A stretch of DNA of 64,000 nt from positions 558,001 to 622,000 of the forward strand of contig NZ_JASCXI010000003.1 of assembly GCF_030271515.1 (NCBI RefSeq), given 5' to 3'. A program made the position numbers and the translations under genes. This DNA comes from Erythrobacter oryzae (GTDB taxonomy: Bacteria; Pseudomonadota; Alphaproteobacteria; Sphingomonadales; Sphingomonadaceae). Every line of letters starts with the position of its first letter. The stretch's first letter is position 1. Under the pieces are notes generated by a model that saw only the letters and a list, made by a program, of their open reading frames with translations, did not search any database and was not told the origin of the DNA. Shown piece by piece: positions 42,452 through 50,254 of this stretch.

Positions 42452-42571
42452 CCGCTCCCGCCGGGCTGCTGGCGTCCGGTTTCGGTTGTGTTGTCAAAGA
42501 CCCCTCGGCTAAGCCGGAAGGCAGGCGCTCGCTTCGCGCGCCTGTAACCCGAAGGACCCGAGACGCCGCCG
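42452..42571 (+). promoter_or_regulatory. Leader region of the mrp operon
   Basis: A 120-base gap after apt with two small hairpins, CGGCTAAGCCG and CAGGCGC/GCGCCTG (42522-42528 and 42538-42544). The mrp promoter is presumably here or upstream in apt. No known riboswitch consensus was recognised. Confidence 0.3.
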
Positions 42572-45406
42572 ATGGCCACCGCCATGACGCTTCTGACGCT
42601 GGCCCTGCTTCCCTTTGCCGCCGCGCTTGCCATCGCGCTGCTGCATGGCGCGCCGCGCGTGGTGCATTCGGGGCTGGCGGGCGGTGCGAGCGCGGCGGGT
42701 CTCGCGCTGCTGGCGAGCCTTGCCGCACCCGCGCTGGGCGGAGACGCGCCCTTCGCGCGGTGGGACTGGGTGCCATCGCTCGGCCTCGATCTGACGCTGA
42801 TGGTCGATCCGCTGGGCTGGATGTTCGGCCTGCTGATTCTCGGCATCGGCCTGCTGGTGGTGATCTTCGCCCATTCCTACCTCTACGCGGGCGAGGATAC
42901 GGGGCGCTTCTTCGCCAGCCTGATGCTGTTCCAGGGCGCGATGCTGGGGATCGTGATCGCGGGCAATGTGCTGCTGCTGCTGGTGTTCTGGGAGCTGACC
43001 AGCCTTGCCTCCTTCCTCCTGATCGGCTTCTGGCAGCACAAGGCCGAAGCCCGCCAGGGCGCGCGCATGGCGCTGGCGGTGACGGCGGGCGGGGGCCTCG
43101 CGCTGATCGGCGGGATGGTGCTGCTCGGCCTGATCGCGGGGAGCTTCGATCTTGCCACGATCCTCGCGCGCGGCGACATGGTGCGCGCATCGCCGCTCTA
43201 CCCGCTGATGCTGGGGCTGATCCTGCTGGGCTGCTTCACCAAGTCGGCGCAGTTCCCGTTCCACTTCTGGCTCCCTCACGCGATGGCCGCGCCGACCCCG
43301 GTGAGCGCCTATCTGCACTCGGCGACGATGGTGAAGGCGGGCGTGTTCCTGCTCGCGCGGCTGTGGCCGGTGCTGGCGGGGACCGAGCTCTATACTGTGA
43401 CCGTTACCAGCGTCGGCCTCGTCACGATGATCCTCGGGGCGGGCGTGGCGCTGTTCCGGCATGATCTGAAGAGCATCCTCGCCTATTCGACGATCTCGCA
43501 GCTCGGGATGCTGGTGATGCTGCTCGGCTTCAGCCTCGAGGCCGCGGCGCTGGCGGCGGTGCTGCACATTCTCAACCACGCCGCCTTCAAGGCCGCGCTG
43601 TTCATGAGCGCCGGGATCGTCGAGCACGAGACCGGCACGCGCGACATCCGCCGCCTCGGCGGGCTCGCCAAGGCGATGCCGGTCACCGCCGGGATCGCGA
43701 CGCTGGCCGCCGCCTCGATGGCGGGGCTGCCCCCGCTCGGCGGGTTCATTTCCAAGGAGCTGATGCTCTACCAGACCCCCAAGCTGGTGCTGGCGGGCCT
43801 GCCGTGGCTGCTCCCGGTGCTGGCGACCATCGGCGCCACCTTCTCGGTTGCCTATTCGCTGCGCTTTGCCGTGCACCTCTTCGCCGGAAAGCCGCGCGAG
43901 GCCGGGCCTTTCGCGCGCGCGCATGATCCGTCGCCTGCCATGTGGGCCGCGCCCGCGCTGCTGACCGCGCTGGCGGTGCTGCTGGGCCTGGCGCCCATGC
44001 TCCTCGCCGCGCCGTTGGTGAGCGCGGTCACCGGCGCGGTCACGGGCAGCGCGCCGCCGCAAGTAGAGCTCGGCCTGTGGCACGGGGTCAATCTCGCGCT
44101 GGTCCTTAGCATGATCGCGGTCGCGGGCGGTGCGGTACTGTTGTGGCGGCACGCCGGTCTCCTCGCGCTGTGGGAGCGGACGCCGCTGCCCGATGCCAAG
44201 CGGATGTTCGAGACGACGCTCGCCCTCGCCGACCGCTGGACGCGCAAGGCGATTGTCGCCACCCACACGCCCTCGCTCCAGCGCATGCTGCTGGCGAGTT
44301 TTGCGGTCACGATCCTGCTGGTGATCGAGGGTGCGCTGACCGGCGGCGGGGTGCTGACCGGCACGCGGGCAGCGCTGCCGGCGAACCTCCCCGCCATCGC
44401 CGCATGGGCCCTGCTGATCGCGGCCACACTCGCTGTTGCGCTGGAATCGCATAACCGCCTGCGCGCGCTGGTCTATGTCAGCGTCATCGGACTGGTGGTC
44501 AGCCTCGCCTTCGCGGTGCTCTCCGCCCCCGATCTCGCGCTGACGCAGATCTCGGTCGAGGCGGTGACGGTGCTGCTGATGCTGCTGGCGCTCAACCTGC
44601 TGCCCAAGAAGCCGCCGGTAATCTCGAGCGCCGCGCGCAAGACCCGCGATGCCGCCATCGCCCTTGCCGGGGGCGTGCTGGTCGGCGGAATTGCCTGGGC
44701 GATGCTGACCCGCGATCCGGGGCCGAGCATCGCGGCCTTTCACTTGGCCAACGCCAAGCCGGGGGGCGGGGGAACCAATGTCGTCAACGTCATTCTCGTC
44801 GATTTCCGCGCCTATGATACGCTCGGCGAGATCATCGTGCTGGGGATCGCGGGGCTGGGCATTTTCGCGCTGCTCGACACCGCGGGCAAGGGCGCGTCGG
44901 GCGCGCGGCTCAGGGCGTGGCGCGAGGACATGCCGCACTCGCCCGAGCGTCATCCGATGATGCTGGTGGCCGCCAGCCGGATCATCCTGCCGCTGACGCT
45001 GGCGGTAGGGATCTACCTGTTCCTGCGCGGCCACAACCAGCCGGGCGGCGGCTTCATCGCCGCGCTGGTGGTGGCGATCGCCTTCCTCGTCCAGTATCTC
45101 GCCGCCGGCTTCGACTGGTCGGACGCGAGGAAGCCCTTCGGCGAGCACAACCTGATCGGCTGGGGCGTGCTGGTGGCGATGGCGACTGGCCTTGGCGCGA
45201 TGGTGCTGGGCGCGCCGTTCCTCACCAGCTGGTTCGACTATTTCAGCCTGCCGCTGATCGGCAAGTTCGAGCTGGCGAGCGCGATGCTGTTCGATACCGG
45301 CGTGTTCCTGACCGTGCTCGGCGCGGTGATGCTGGCGCTGGCGCAGCTGAGCCACGTCGCCACCCGCGCCGCCCGCGCGGCGGCGTCCGGGGAGGGTGAG
45401 CCATGA
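42572..45406 (+). CDS. mrpA: Mrp Na+/H+ antiporter, fused MrpA-MrpB subunit
   Basis: 944 residues. The NuoL-like MrpA core has the conserved Glu141 (VFWELTS) and Lys224 (CFTKSAQFPFHFWLPHAM) expected for proton translocation, plus His249/Lys255 in SAYLHSATMVKAG. A C-terminal MrpB domain starts near ILPLTLAVGIYLFLRGHNQPGGGF, so no separate mrpB gene exists. This is the usual alphaproteobacterial arrangement. It acts with the other Mrp subunits as a hetero-oligomeric Na+/H+ antiporter in the inner membrane. Overlaps mrpC by ATGA. Confidence 0.95.
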   Translation: MATAMTLLTLALLPFAAALAIALLHGAPRVVHSGLAGGASAAGLALLASLAAPALGGDAPFARWDWVPSLGLDLTLMVDPLGWMFGLLILGIGLLVVIFAHSYLYAGEDTGRFFASLMLFQGAMLGIVIAGNVLLLLVFWELTSLASFLLIGFWQHKAEARQGARMALAVTAGGGLALIGGMVLLGLIAGSFDLATILARGDMVRASPLYPLMLGLILLGCFTKSAQFPFHFWLPHAMAAPTPVSAYLHSATMVKAGVFLLARLWPVLAGTELYTVTVTSVGLVTMILGAGVALFRHDLKSILAYSTISQLGMLVMLLGFSLEAAALAAVLHILNHAAFKAALFMSAGIVEHETGTRDIRRLGGLAKAMPVTAGIATLAAASMAGLPPLGGFISKELMLYQTPKLVLAGLPWLLPVLATIGATFSVAYSLRFAVHLFAGKPREAGPFARAHDPSPAMWAAPALLTALAVLLGLAPMLLAAPLVSAVTGAVTGSAPPQVELGLWHGVNLALVLSMIAVAGGAVLLWRHAGLLALWERTPLPDAKRMFETTLALADRWTRKAIVATHTPSLQRMLLASFAVTILLVIEGALTGGGVLTGTRAALPANLPAIAAWALLIAATLAVALESHNRLRALVYVSVIGLVVSLAFAVLSAPDLALTQISVEAVTVLLMLLALNLLPKKPPVISSAARKTRDAAIALAGGVLVGGIAWAMLTRDPGPSIAAFHLANAKPGGGGTNVVNVILVDFRAYDTLGEIIVLGIAGLGIFALLDTAGKGASGARLRAWREDMPHSPERHPMMLVAASRIILPLTLAVGIYLFLRGHNQPGGGFIAALVVAIAFLVQYLAAGFDWSDARKPFGEHNLIGWGVLVAMATGLGAMVLGAPFLTSWFDYFSLPLIGKFELASAMLFDTGVFLTVLGAVMLALAQLSHVATRAARAAASGEGEP

Positions 45407-45783
45407 GCTACGAATTCCTCGTCGCCTCCGCCATCGGGGTGCTGGTCGCGGGCGGGATCTACCTCGCCTTGCGGGCGCGCACCTTTCAGGTGGTGCTGGG
45501 CCTGACGCTGATCTCCTATGCGGTGAACCTGTTCCTCTTCGCCAGCGGCCGGCTGGTCCTGAACCGCCCGCCGATCTGGGACAAGTCGGTTGCGGAATAC
45601 ACCGACCCGCTCCCGCAGGCGCTGGTGCTGACCGCGATCGTCATCACCTTCGGCATGACCGCCTTCGTGGTGATCCTCGCGCTGAGGAGCTTCCTCGAGA
45701 CCGGCAGCGACCATGTCGATGGCGACACGGTGCCGTGCGACGCGCAGGATGGTCTGGCGGACGGGGAGGGCGCAGAGCCGTGA
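45403..45783 (+). CDS. mrpC: Mrp antiporter subunit C (NuoK-like)
   Basis: 126 residues, three membrane helices: LVASAIGVLVAGGIYLALRA, VVLGLTLISYAVNLFLFASGRL and ALVLTAIVITFGMTAFVVILALRSF. It is homologous to NuoK. An acidic cytosolic tail (DHVDGDTVPCDAQDG) extends it slightly. The ATG overlaps the MrpAB stop and its own TGA overlaps the GTG of mrpD. Confidence 0.93.
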   Translation: MSYEFLVASAIGVLVAGGIYLALRARTFQVVLGLTLISYAVNLFLFASGRLVLNRPPIWDKSVAEYTDPLPQALVLTAIVITFGMTAFVVILALRSFLETGSDHVDGDTVPCDAQDGLADGEGAEP

Positions 45784-47300
45784 GCCTCGCCGATCATCTC
45801 CCGATCCTGCCGGTCGCGATCCCCGCGCTCGCCGCGCCCTTTGCGCTGCTGCTGATGCGCCGCCGCCGCGCGCTGGCAGTGGGGATCGGCTTTGCCGCGG
45901 CGCTCGCGCAGCTTGCTGTCGCGCTCCTGCTGATGGCACGGGTGAGCGGGGGGACGATCCTCGCCTATGCCCTCGGCGACTGGCCCGCGCCCTTCGGGAT
46001 CGTGCTGGTCGCCGACCGGCTCGCGGCGCTGATGCTGGTGCTGACCGCTGTGCTGGCGCTGATCGTGCTGCTCCATGCCGTCGTCACCCGCGCCGACGGC
46101 AAGGGCTGGCATTTCCACCCGCTGTTCCAGTTCCAGCTGATGGGCCTCAACGGCGCCTTCCTGACCGGCGACCTGTTCAACCTCTTCGTGTTCTTCGAGG
46201 TGCTGCTGATCGCCTCCTACGGGCTGATGCTCCACGGGCAGGGCCCCGCACGGCTGAAGGCGGGGGTGCAATATGTGGTGGTGAACCTCGTCGGATCGGC
46301 GCTGTTCCTGATCGCACTGGGGATGCTCTATGCGCTGACCGGCACGCTCAACATGGCCGACATGGGGCTGAGAGTGCGCGAGGTCGCGCCGGCCGACCAG
46401 GGCCTGCTGCGGATCGCCGCGCTGCTGCTGGGATCCGTCTTTGCATTGAAGGCGGCGGTCGTGCCGCTCCACCTCTGGCTGCCGCGCACCTATGCCGCCG
46501 CGACCCCGGCGGTGGCGGCGCTGTTCGCGATCATGACCAAGGTCGGCGTCTATTCGCTGATCCGCGTGGTGCCGCAGGTGTTCGGCGAGGGCGCGGGGGC
46601 GGCGGCCTTCGCGCCCGCGCCGTGGCTGTGGCCCGCCGCGCTGGTGAGTGCCTGCGTCGGCTTTGCGGGCGTGTTCGTCGCGCGCAGCCTCTCCGAGCAG
46701 GCCGCCTACGCCATCGTCGGCTCGACCGGCACCCTGCTGATCGCAGTCGCCGGGTGGAGCGGGGCGAGCCTTGGCGCGGGGCTCTACTACCTCGTCCATT
46801 CGACCCTCGCAGGCGCGGCGTTGTTCCTCGTTGCCGACGTGGTGGCGCGGCGGCGCGGGAGTTTCGGAGACACCGCGAGCCCCGGCCCGGCCTTCGGCGG
46901 ACGCGGGACAGTCGCGCTCATGTTCATGGCCGCCGCGATCGCCACCACCGGCCTGCCGCCGCTCTCGGGCTTCATCGGCAAGCTGCTGATCCTGCAATCG
47001 GCGGCGGCGCTGCCGAACTGGGGCTGGGCGTGGGGGGTGATCCTCGGCACGACCTTCATCGGCGTGATCGGCTTTGCCCGCACCGGCAGCGCGGTGTTCT
47101 GGAAAACGAACGAGGCCTGCGAGACCCCGCCCGCGCCCGAGACCCGCCGCGATCTGCTCGCCCCCGCGCTGGCGCTCGCGTGCCTCGCAGCGCTCTCGGC
47201 AGGCGCAGGCCTCGCGAGCGCCTATGCCGATGCCGCCGCCGCGCAGGTGCTTGCGCCCGCCCAAAGCGCGGCCGCCGTGCTGACGGAGGGCCCGCGATGA
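45780..47300 (+). CDS. mrpD: Mrp antiporter subunit D (NuoN/M-like)
   Basis: 506 residues from a GTG (GTGAGCCTCGCC) with GGGGAGGG before it. The antiporter-like core shows FFEVLLIASYGLMLHG (conserved Glu in helix 5) and LKAAVVPLHLWLPRTYAAATPAVAALFAIMTK with the channel lysines. Fourteen hydrophobic helices are expected. Works with MrpA in proton/sodium translocation. Overlapped at both ends by neighbours (GTGA, ATGA). Confidence 0.94.
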   Translation: MSLADHLPILPVAIPALAAPFALLLMRRRRALAVGIGFAAALAQLAVALLLMARVSGGTILAYALGDWPAPFGIVLVADRLAALMLVLTAVLALIVLLHAVVTRADGKGWHFHPLFQFQLMGLNGAFLTGDLFNLFVFFEVLLIASYGLMLHGQGPARLKAGVQYVVVNLVGSALFLIALGMLYALTGTLNMADMGLRVREVAPADQGLLRIAALLLGSVFALKAAVVPLHLWLPRTYAAATPAVAALFAIMTKVGVYSLIRVVPQVFGEGAGAAAFAPAPWLWPAALVSACVGFAGVFVARSLSEQAAYAIVGSTGTLLIAVAGWSGASLGAGLYYLVHSTLAGAALFLVADVVARRRGSFGDTASPGPAFGGRGTVALMFMAAAIATTGLPPLSGFIGKLLILQSAAALPNWGWAWGVILGTTFIGVIGFARTGSAVFWKTNEACETPPAPETRRDLLAPALALACLAALSAGAGLASAYADAAAAQVLAPAQSAAAVLTEGPR

Positions 47301-47785
47301 TCCGCCGCCTGCTCCCGCATCCCGGCCTCACCGCGCTGCTGGTGACGATGTGGATGGTGATGGTGAACGACCTCACCTTCGGCACGCTGTTCCTCGGCCT
47401 TGTGGTCGGGGTGGCGGTGCCGATCTTCACCGCGCCCTGGTGGCCGGGCCGCCCGCGGGTCCGGTTCTTGCCCGCGCTTGCCTATGCCGGGCTCGTGCTG
47501 TGGGACATCGTGGTGGCCAACTTTCAGGTCGCCGCGATCATCCTGTTCAAGCCCACCCGCGACCTGCGCCCCGCATGGCTGACGGTCCCGCTCGAGCTCT
47601 CCTCCCCCGAGGCGATCACGGTCTTTGCCGGCACCATCAGCCTCACGCCCGGCACGGTCTCGGCCGATGTCTCGGCTTGCGGGCAATACCTCCTCGTCCA
47701 CGCGCTCCACGCCCCCGATCCGGCTGCCGAGGTCGCCAAGGTCAAGGCGCGCTACGAGGCGCGGCTGAAGGAGATCTTCCCATGA
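47297..47785 (+). CDS. mrpE: Mrp antiporter subunit E
   Basis: 162 residues: N-terminal helices LTALLVTMWMVMVNDLTFGTLFLGLVVGVAVPIF and a third near ALAYAGLVLWDIVVANFQVAAIILF. The soluble domain has the family motif ITVFAGTISLTPGTVSADVSACGQYLLVHAL. MrpE is a small accessory subunit of the antiporter. Overlaps mrpD (ATGA) and mrpF (CATGA). Confidence 0.93.
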   Translation: MIRRLLPHPGLTALLVTMWMVMVNDLTFGTLFLGLVVGVAVPIFTAPWWPGRPRVRFLPALAYAGLVLWDIVVANFQVAAIILFKPTRDLRPAWLTVPLELSSPEAITVFAGTISLTPGTVSADVSACGQYLLVHALHAPDPAAEVAKVKARYEARLKEIFP

Positions 47786-48063
47786 CGTTTGGGGTGCTCG
47801 AGGGGGCGCTCGCCTTCGGCTTCGCGGCATTGGGCGTGGCACTGGCGATGAACCTGTGGCGGCTGGTGCGGGGCCCGGGCGTGACCGACCGCATCCTTGC
47901 GCTCGACACGATGGTGATCAACGTCATCGGCCTCATCGTGCTGGCAGGGATCGCGGGCGGCAACGGCACCTCGTTCGAGGCGGCGCTGCTGCTCGCCATG
48001 GTGGGCTTCGTCGGCACGGCCGCCTACGCCAAGTTCTGCCTGCGGGGGGACATCATCGAATGA
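47782..48063 (+). CDS. mrpF: Mrp antiporter subunit F
   Basis: 93 residues, three helices, with the conserved RLVRGPGVTDRILALDTMVINVIGL segment (R-G-P-x-x-x-D-R-x-L-A-x-D) carrying the functionally important Asp. It is needed for assembly and activity of the antiporter. Start overlaps mrpE by four bases and its stop overlaps mrpG (ATGA). Confidence 0.93.
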   Translation: MTFGVLEGALAFGFAALGVALAMNLWRLVRGPGVTDRILALDTMVINVIGLIVLAGIAGGNGTSFEAALLLAMVGFVGTAAYAKFCLRGDIIE

Positions 48064-48482
48064 GCGGGACCGCTTCCTTCGCCGAGCTCCTCACCGCCGC
48101 ACTGATCGTGCTGGGCGCGGGCTTCGCGCTGGTCGGCAGCTGGGGGCTGGTGCGACTGCCTTCGCTGATGGAGCGGCTCCACGGCCCGACCAAGGCGAGC
48201 ACGCTCGGGATGGGGGCGATGCTGGTCGCCTCGGTGGTGTGGTTCCAGCTGGGCAAGGGGGTTTGGACCACGCACGAGCTGCTGATCTCGGTGTTCCTGT
48301 TCGTCACCGCGCCGATTGCGGCTAACATGATCGCCAAGGTCCACCTGCACCGCCTGCGCACCGGAGAGCCGAGCGAGCCCGCAGGCCCCTCAGGCGCGCC
48401 CGCCCCGCCGCCGGGCAAGGCCGACTGGGCGACGCACCAGGCCCCGCATCAGGGCACGCCGGGGGACTTTGCGGGGGATTAG
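48060..48482 (+). CDS. mrpG: Mrp antiporter subunit G
   Basis: 140 residues, three helices: AALIVLGAGFALVGSWGLVRLPSLMERLHGPTKASTLG is the family signature, followed by MGAMLVASVVWFQLG and LLISVFLFVTAPIAANMIAK. A C-terminal Pro/Gly-rich tail of about 30 residues is longer than in Bacillus MrpG. Last gene of the complete mrpABCDEFG operon. Confidence 0.93.
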   Translation: MSGTASFAELLTAALIVLGAGFALVGSWGLVRLPSLMERLHGPTKASTLGMGAMLVASVVWFQLGKGVWTTHELLISVFLFVTAPIAANMIAKVHLHRLRTGEPSEPAGPSGAPAPPPGKADWATHQAPHQGTPGDFAGD

Positions 48483-48548
48483 GAGTCTCGCCGCAATGCC
48501 ACGCGGCATCGTGACACGCGCGGCGCGAGGCGCTAGGAGGCCGGGCCG

Positions 48549-48962
48549 ATGACCTGCCTCAGCGCCCTCATCCGTGACCATGCCCGGCTGACGCTGGTGC
48601 TGCTGGCGCTTGCGCTGGCGGTGAAGGCGGTGGTGCCGACGGGGTTCATGCTCTCGGCCGGCGGCGACCGCTTCCTGACGGTGACGATCTGCTCGGATGC
48701 GAGCGGGACGCCGAAGCAGATGCAGATCGCTCTACCGGGCAAGCAGGATGGCGGCGGCGACCATTCCGATGCTGGCGCGGCGGCAACGCATTGCGCTTTT
48801 TCCGGCCTTGGCCATTCTGCGCTCGGCGGGGCCGACCCGCTGCTGCTGGTTGCGGCGCTGGCCTTCATCCTCCTGATCGGGCTCGCCCCGCTCCCCGCGC
48901 TGCCCCGGCGCGCGCTTCCCTTCCTGCGGCCGCAACTGCGCGGGCCGCCGCTCTCCGCCTGA
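48549..48962 (+). CDS. DUF2946-like small membrane/exported protein
   Basis: 137 residues: an N-terminal hydrophobic segment (LTLVLLALALAVKAVVPTGFML), a soluble part with TVTICSDASGTPKQ and HSDAGAAATHCAFSG (His, Cys), then a second helix. This is the layout of the DUF2946 family, often found beside TonB copper receptors and PCu(A)C genes. Function is unproven; the His/Cys-containing loop suits metal contact. The start follows TAGGAGGCCGG. Here it heads a copper-type gene set. Confidence 0.7.
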   Translation: MTCLSALIRDHARLTLVLLALALAVKAVVPTGFMLSAGGDRFLTVTICSDASGTPKQMQIALPGKQDGGGDHSDAGAAATHCAFSGLGHSALGGADPLLLVAALAFILLIGLAPLPALPRRALPFLRPQLRGPPLSA

Positions 48963-48986
48963 CACGCTGAACCCCTTGTGTCGGTA

Positions 48987-49020
48987 AGCCCGCACCTGCG
49001 CCCTCGTGGCGCGGCGGGCT
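48987..49020 (+). other. Two-part hairpin between DUF2946-like and PCu(A)C genes
   Basis: Outer stem AGCCCGC/GCGGGCT and inner GCGCC/GGCGC with a CTCGT loop, 18 bases before the PCu(A)C ATG. It may be an attenuator, an RNA processing site or a weak terminator. Interpretation is inference. Confidence 0.4.
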
Positions 49021-49037
49021 GTCGGAGTGCCTTTCCC

Positions 49038-49574
49038 ATGATCCGTTCGCTTTTCCGCGCGCGCCGCCTTGCGGCCGCAGCTGCCCTTGGCAGCGCGCTT
49101 TGCCTTGCCGCCTGTGACGCGGCTCCCGAAACCCCCGCCGCTGCCGAGACGGCCGCCAGCATCATCGCCGTCACCGAACCCTGGTCGCGCGAGACCGCCG
49201 AAGGCCAGAACGCGGGCGGCGCGTTCATGACCATCGCCAACACCGGCACCGCCGCCGACCGGTTGACGGGCGGCAGCACGCCGGTTGCGGGCCGGGTCGA
49301 GATCCACACGGTCAGCATGGACGGCGGGGTGATGCGGATGCGCCAGCTCGAGGACGGGCTGGACATTCCCTCAGGCGGCGAAGTCACGCTCAAGCCGGGC
49401 AGCTTCCACGTCATGCTGATGGATTTGAAGCAGCCCTTGAAGGCGGGCGACACCGTCCCGCTGATGTTGACCTTCGCGGGCGCTGGCACGCTCGAGACCC
49501 AGCTTATCGTCAAGCCCGCAGGCGCGATGGCGCCCGAAATGAAGCACGGCGAGGAGGGCAAGCCCCATGGCTGA
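49038..49574 (+). CDS. Copper chaperone PCu(A)C-type lipoprotein
   Basis: 178 residues. A lipoprotein signal ends LCLAAC with the lipidated Cys at 26. The PCu(A)C domain shows the copper-binding pattern: VEIHTVSMDGGVMRMRQLED, then KPGSFHVMLMDLKQPL (H-x10-M ... H-x-M). These proteins carry Cu(I) in the periplasm to cytochrome oxidase assembly, usually with SCO1. A C-terminal MAPEMKHGEEGKPHG tail adds further Met/His. It overlaps the SCO gene by eight bases. Confidence 0.9.
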   Translation: MIRSLFRARRLAAAAALGSALCLAACDAAPETPAAAETAASIIAVTEPWSRETAEGQNAGGAFMTIANTGTAADRLTGGSTPVAGRVEIHTVSMDGGVMRMRQLEDGLDIPSGGEVTLKPGSFHVMLMDLKQPLKAGDTVPLMLTFAGAGTLETQLIVKPAGAMAPEMKHGEEGKPHG

Positions 49575-50223
49575 TCCCTTCCCCGAACTGGAAGAGGACG
49601 TCTCGCCGCAGCGGCAGGCCGAGGGGCTGAAGACTCTGCGTCTCGTGCTGTGGGGGGTGGTAGTGCTGGCGGTAGGCATCGGCCTTTTCGCCATGCTCGC
49701 CCCCGACCGCTCGCCGCCGCCGAGTGATCAGGCGAGCTATGCCGACCTCATCGGCGGCCCCTTCGCGCTGACCGCGCCCGATGGCGCGCGGGTGACCGAC
49801 CAGACCCTGAAGGGCAAGCCCTTCGCGATCTTCTTCGGCTTCACCCGCTGCCCCGACGTCTGCCCGACCACGCTGTCACGCATGGCGCAGTTGAGGAAGC
49901 AATTGGGCAAGGACGGCGACAGGTTCCGGATCGTCTTTGTCTCGGTCGATCCGGGCTATGACAGCCCCGAGGACATCGGCCGCTATGTCGCGCTGTTCGG
50001 CACCCCGATCCTCGGTCTGACCGGCACCGACAAGGAGGTCGATGCGGCGGTCAAGGCCTACCGCGCCTTCTACGAGAAGGTCCCGACCGGGGGCGGCGAC
50101 TACACCATCGACCACACCGCCAGCGTCTACCTGATGGACGCTTCGGGCAAGCTCCAGTCGATCATCGCCTACGACGAAACCAATCCCAGCGCCCTCGCCA
50201 AGCTCAAGCGGCTGGTGGGCTGA
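49567..50223 (+). CDS. SCO1/SenC copper-handling protein
   Basis: 218 residues: an N-terminal membrane anchor (LVLWGVVVLAVGIGLFAMLA) and a thioredoxin-like periplasmic domain. The Cu-binding Cys95-x3-Cys99 (GFTRCPDVCPTTL) and His183 (YTIDHTASVYLMD) are present. It delivers copper or reduces the CuA cysteines of cytochrome c oxidase. Translationally coupled to the PCu(A)C gene and followed 31 bases later by a TonB receptor. Confidence 0.93.
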   Translation: MADPFPELEEDVSPQRQAEGLKTLRLVLWGVVVLAVGIGLFAMLAPDRSPPPSDQASYADLIGGPFALTAPDGARVTDQTLKGKPFAIFFGFTRCPDVCPTTLSRMAQLRKQLGKDGDRFRIVFVSVDPGYDSPEDIGRYVALFGTPILGLTGTDKEVDAAVKAYRAFYEKVPTGGGDYTIDHTASVYLMDASGKLQSIIAYDETNPSALAKLKRLVG

Positions 50224-50254
50224 AACCTCTCTTTCAATCAAGGACACACCTGCA

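Noticed and set aside
42452-42571. Sodium or manganese riboswitch before the mrp operon
   Set aside because: Only two short hairpins are visible and no consensus of a known riboswitch class could be matched by eye.
42509-45355. 948-residue minus-strand frame opposite the MrpA gene
   Set aside because: His/Gln/Arg-rich antisense shadow produced by codon bias of the membrane protein gene.
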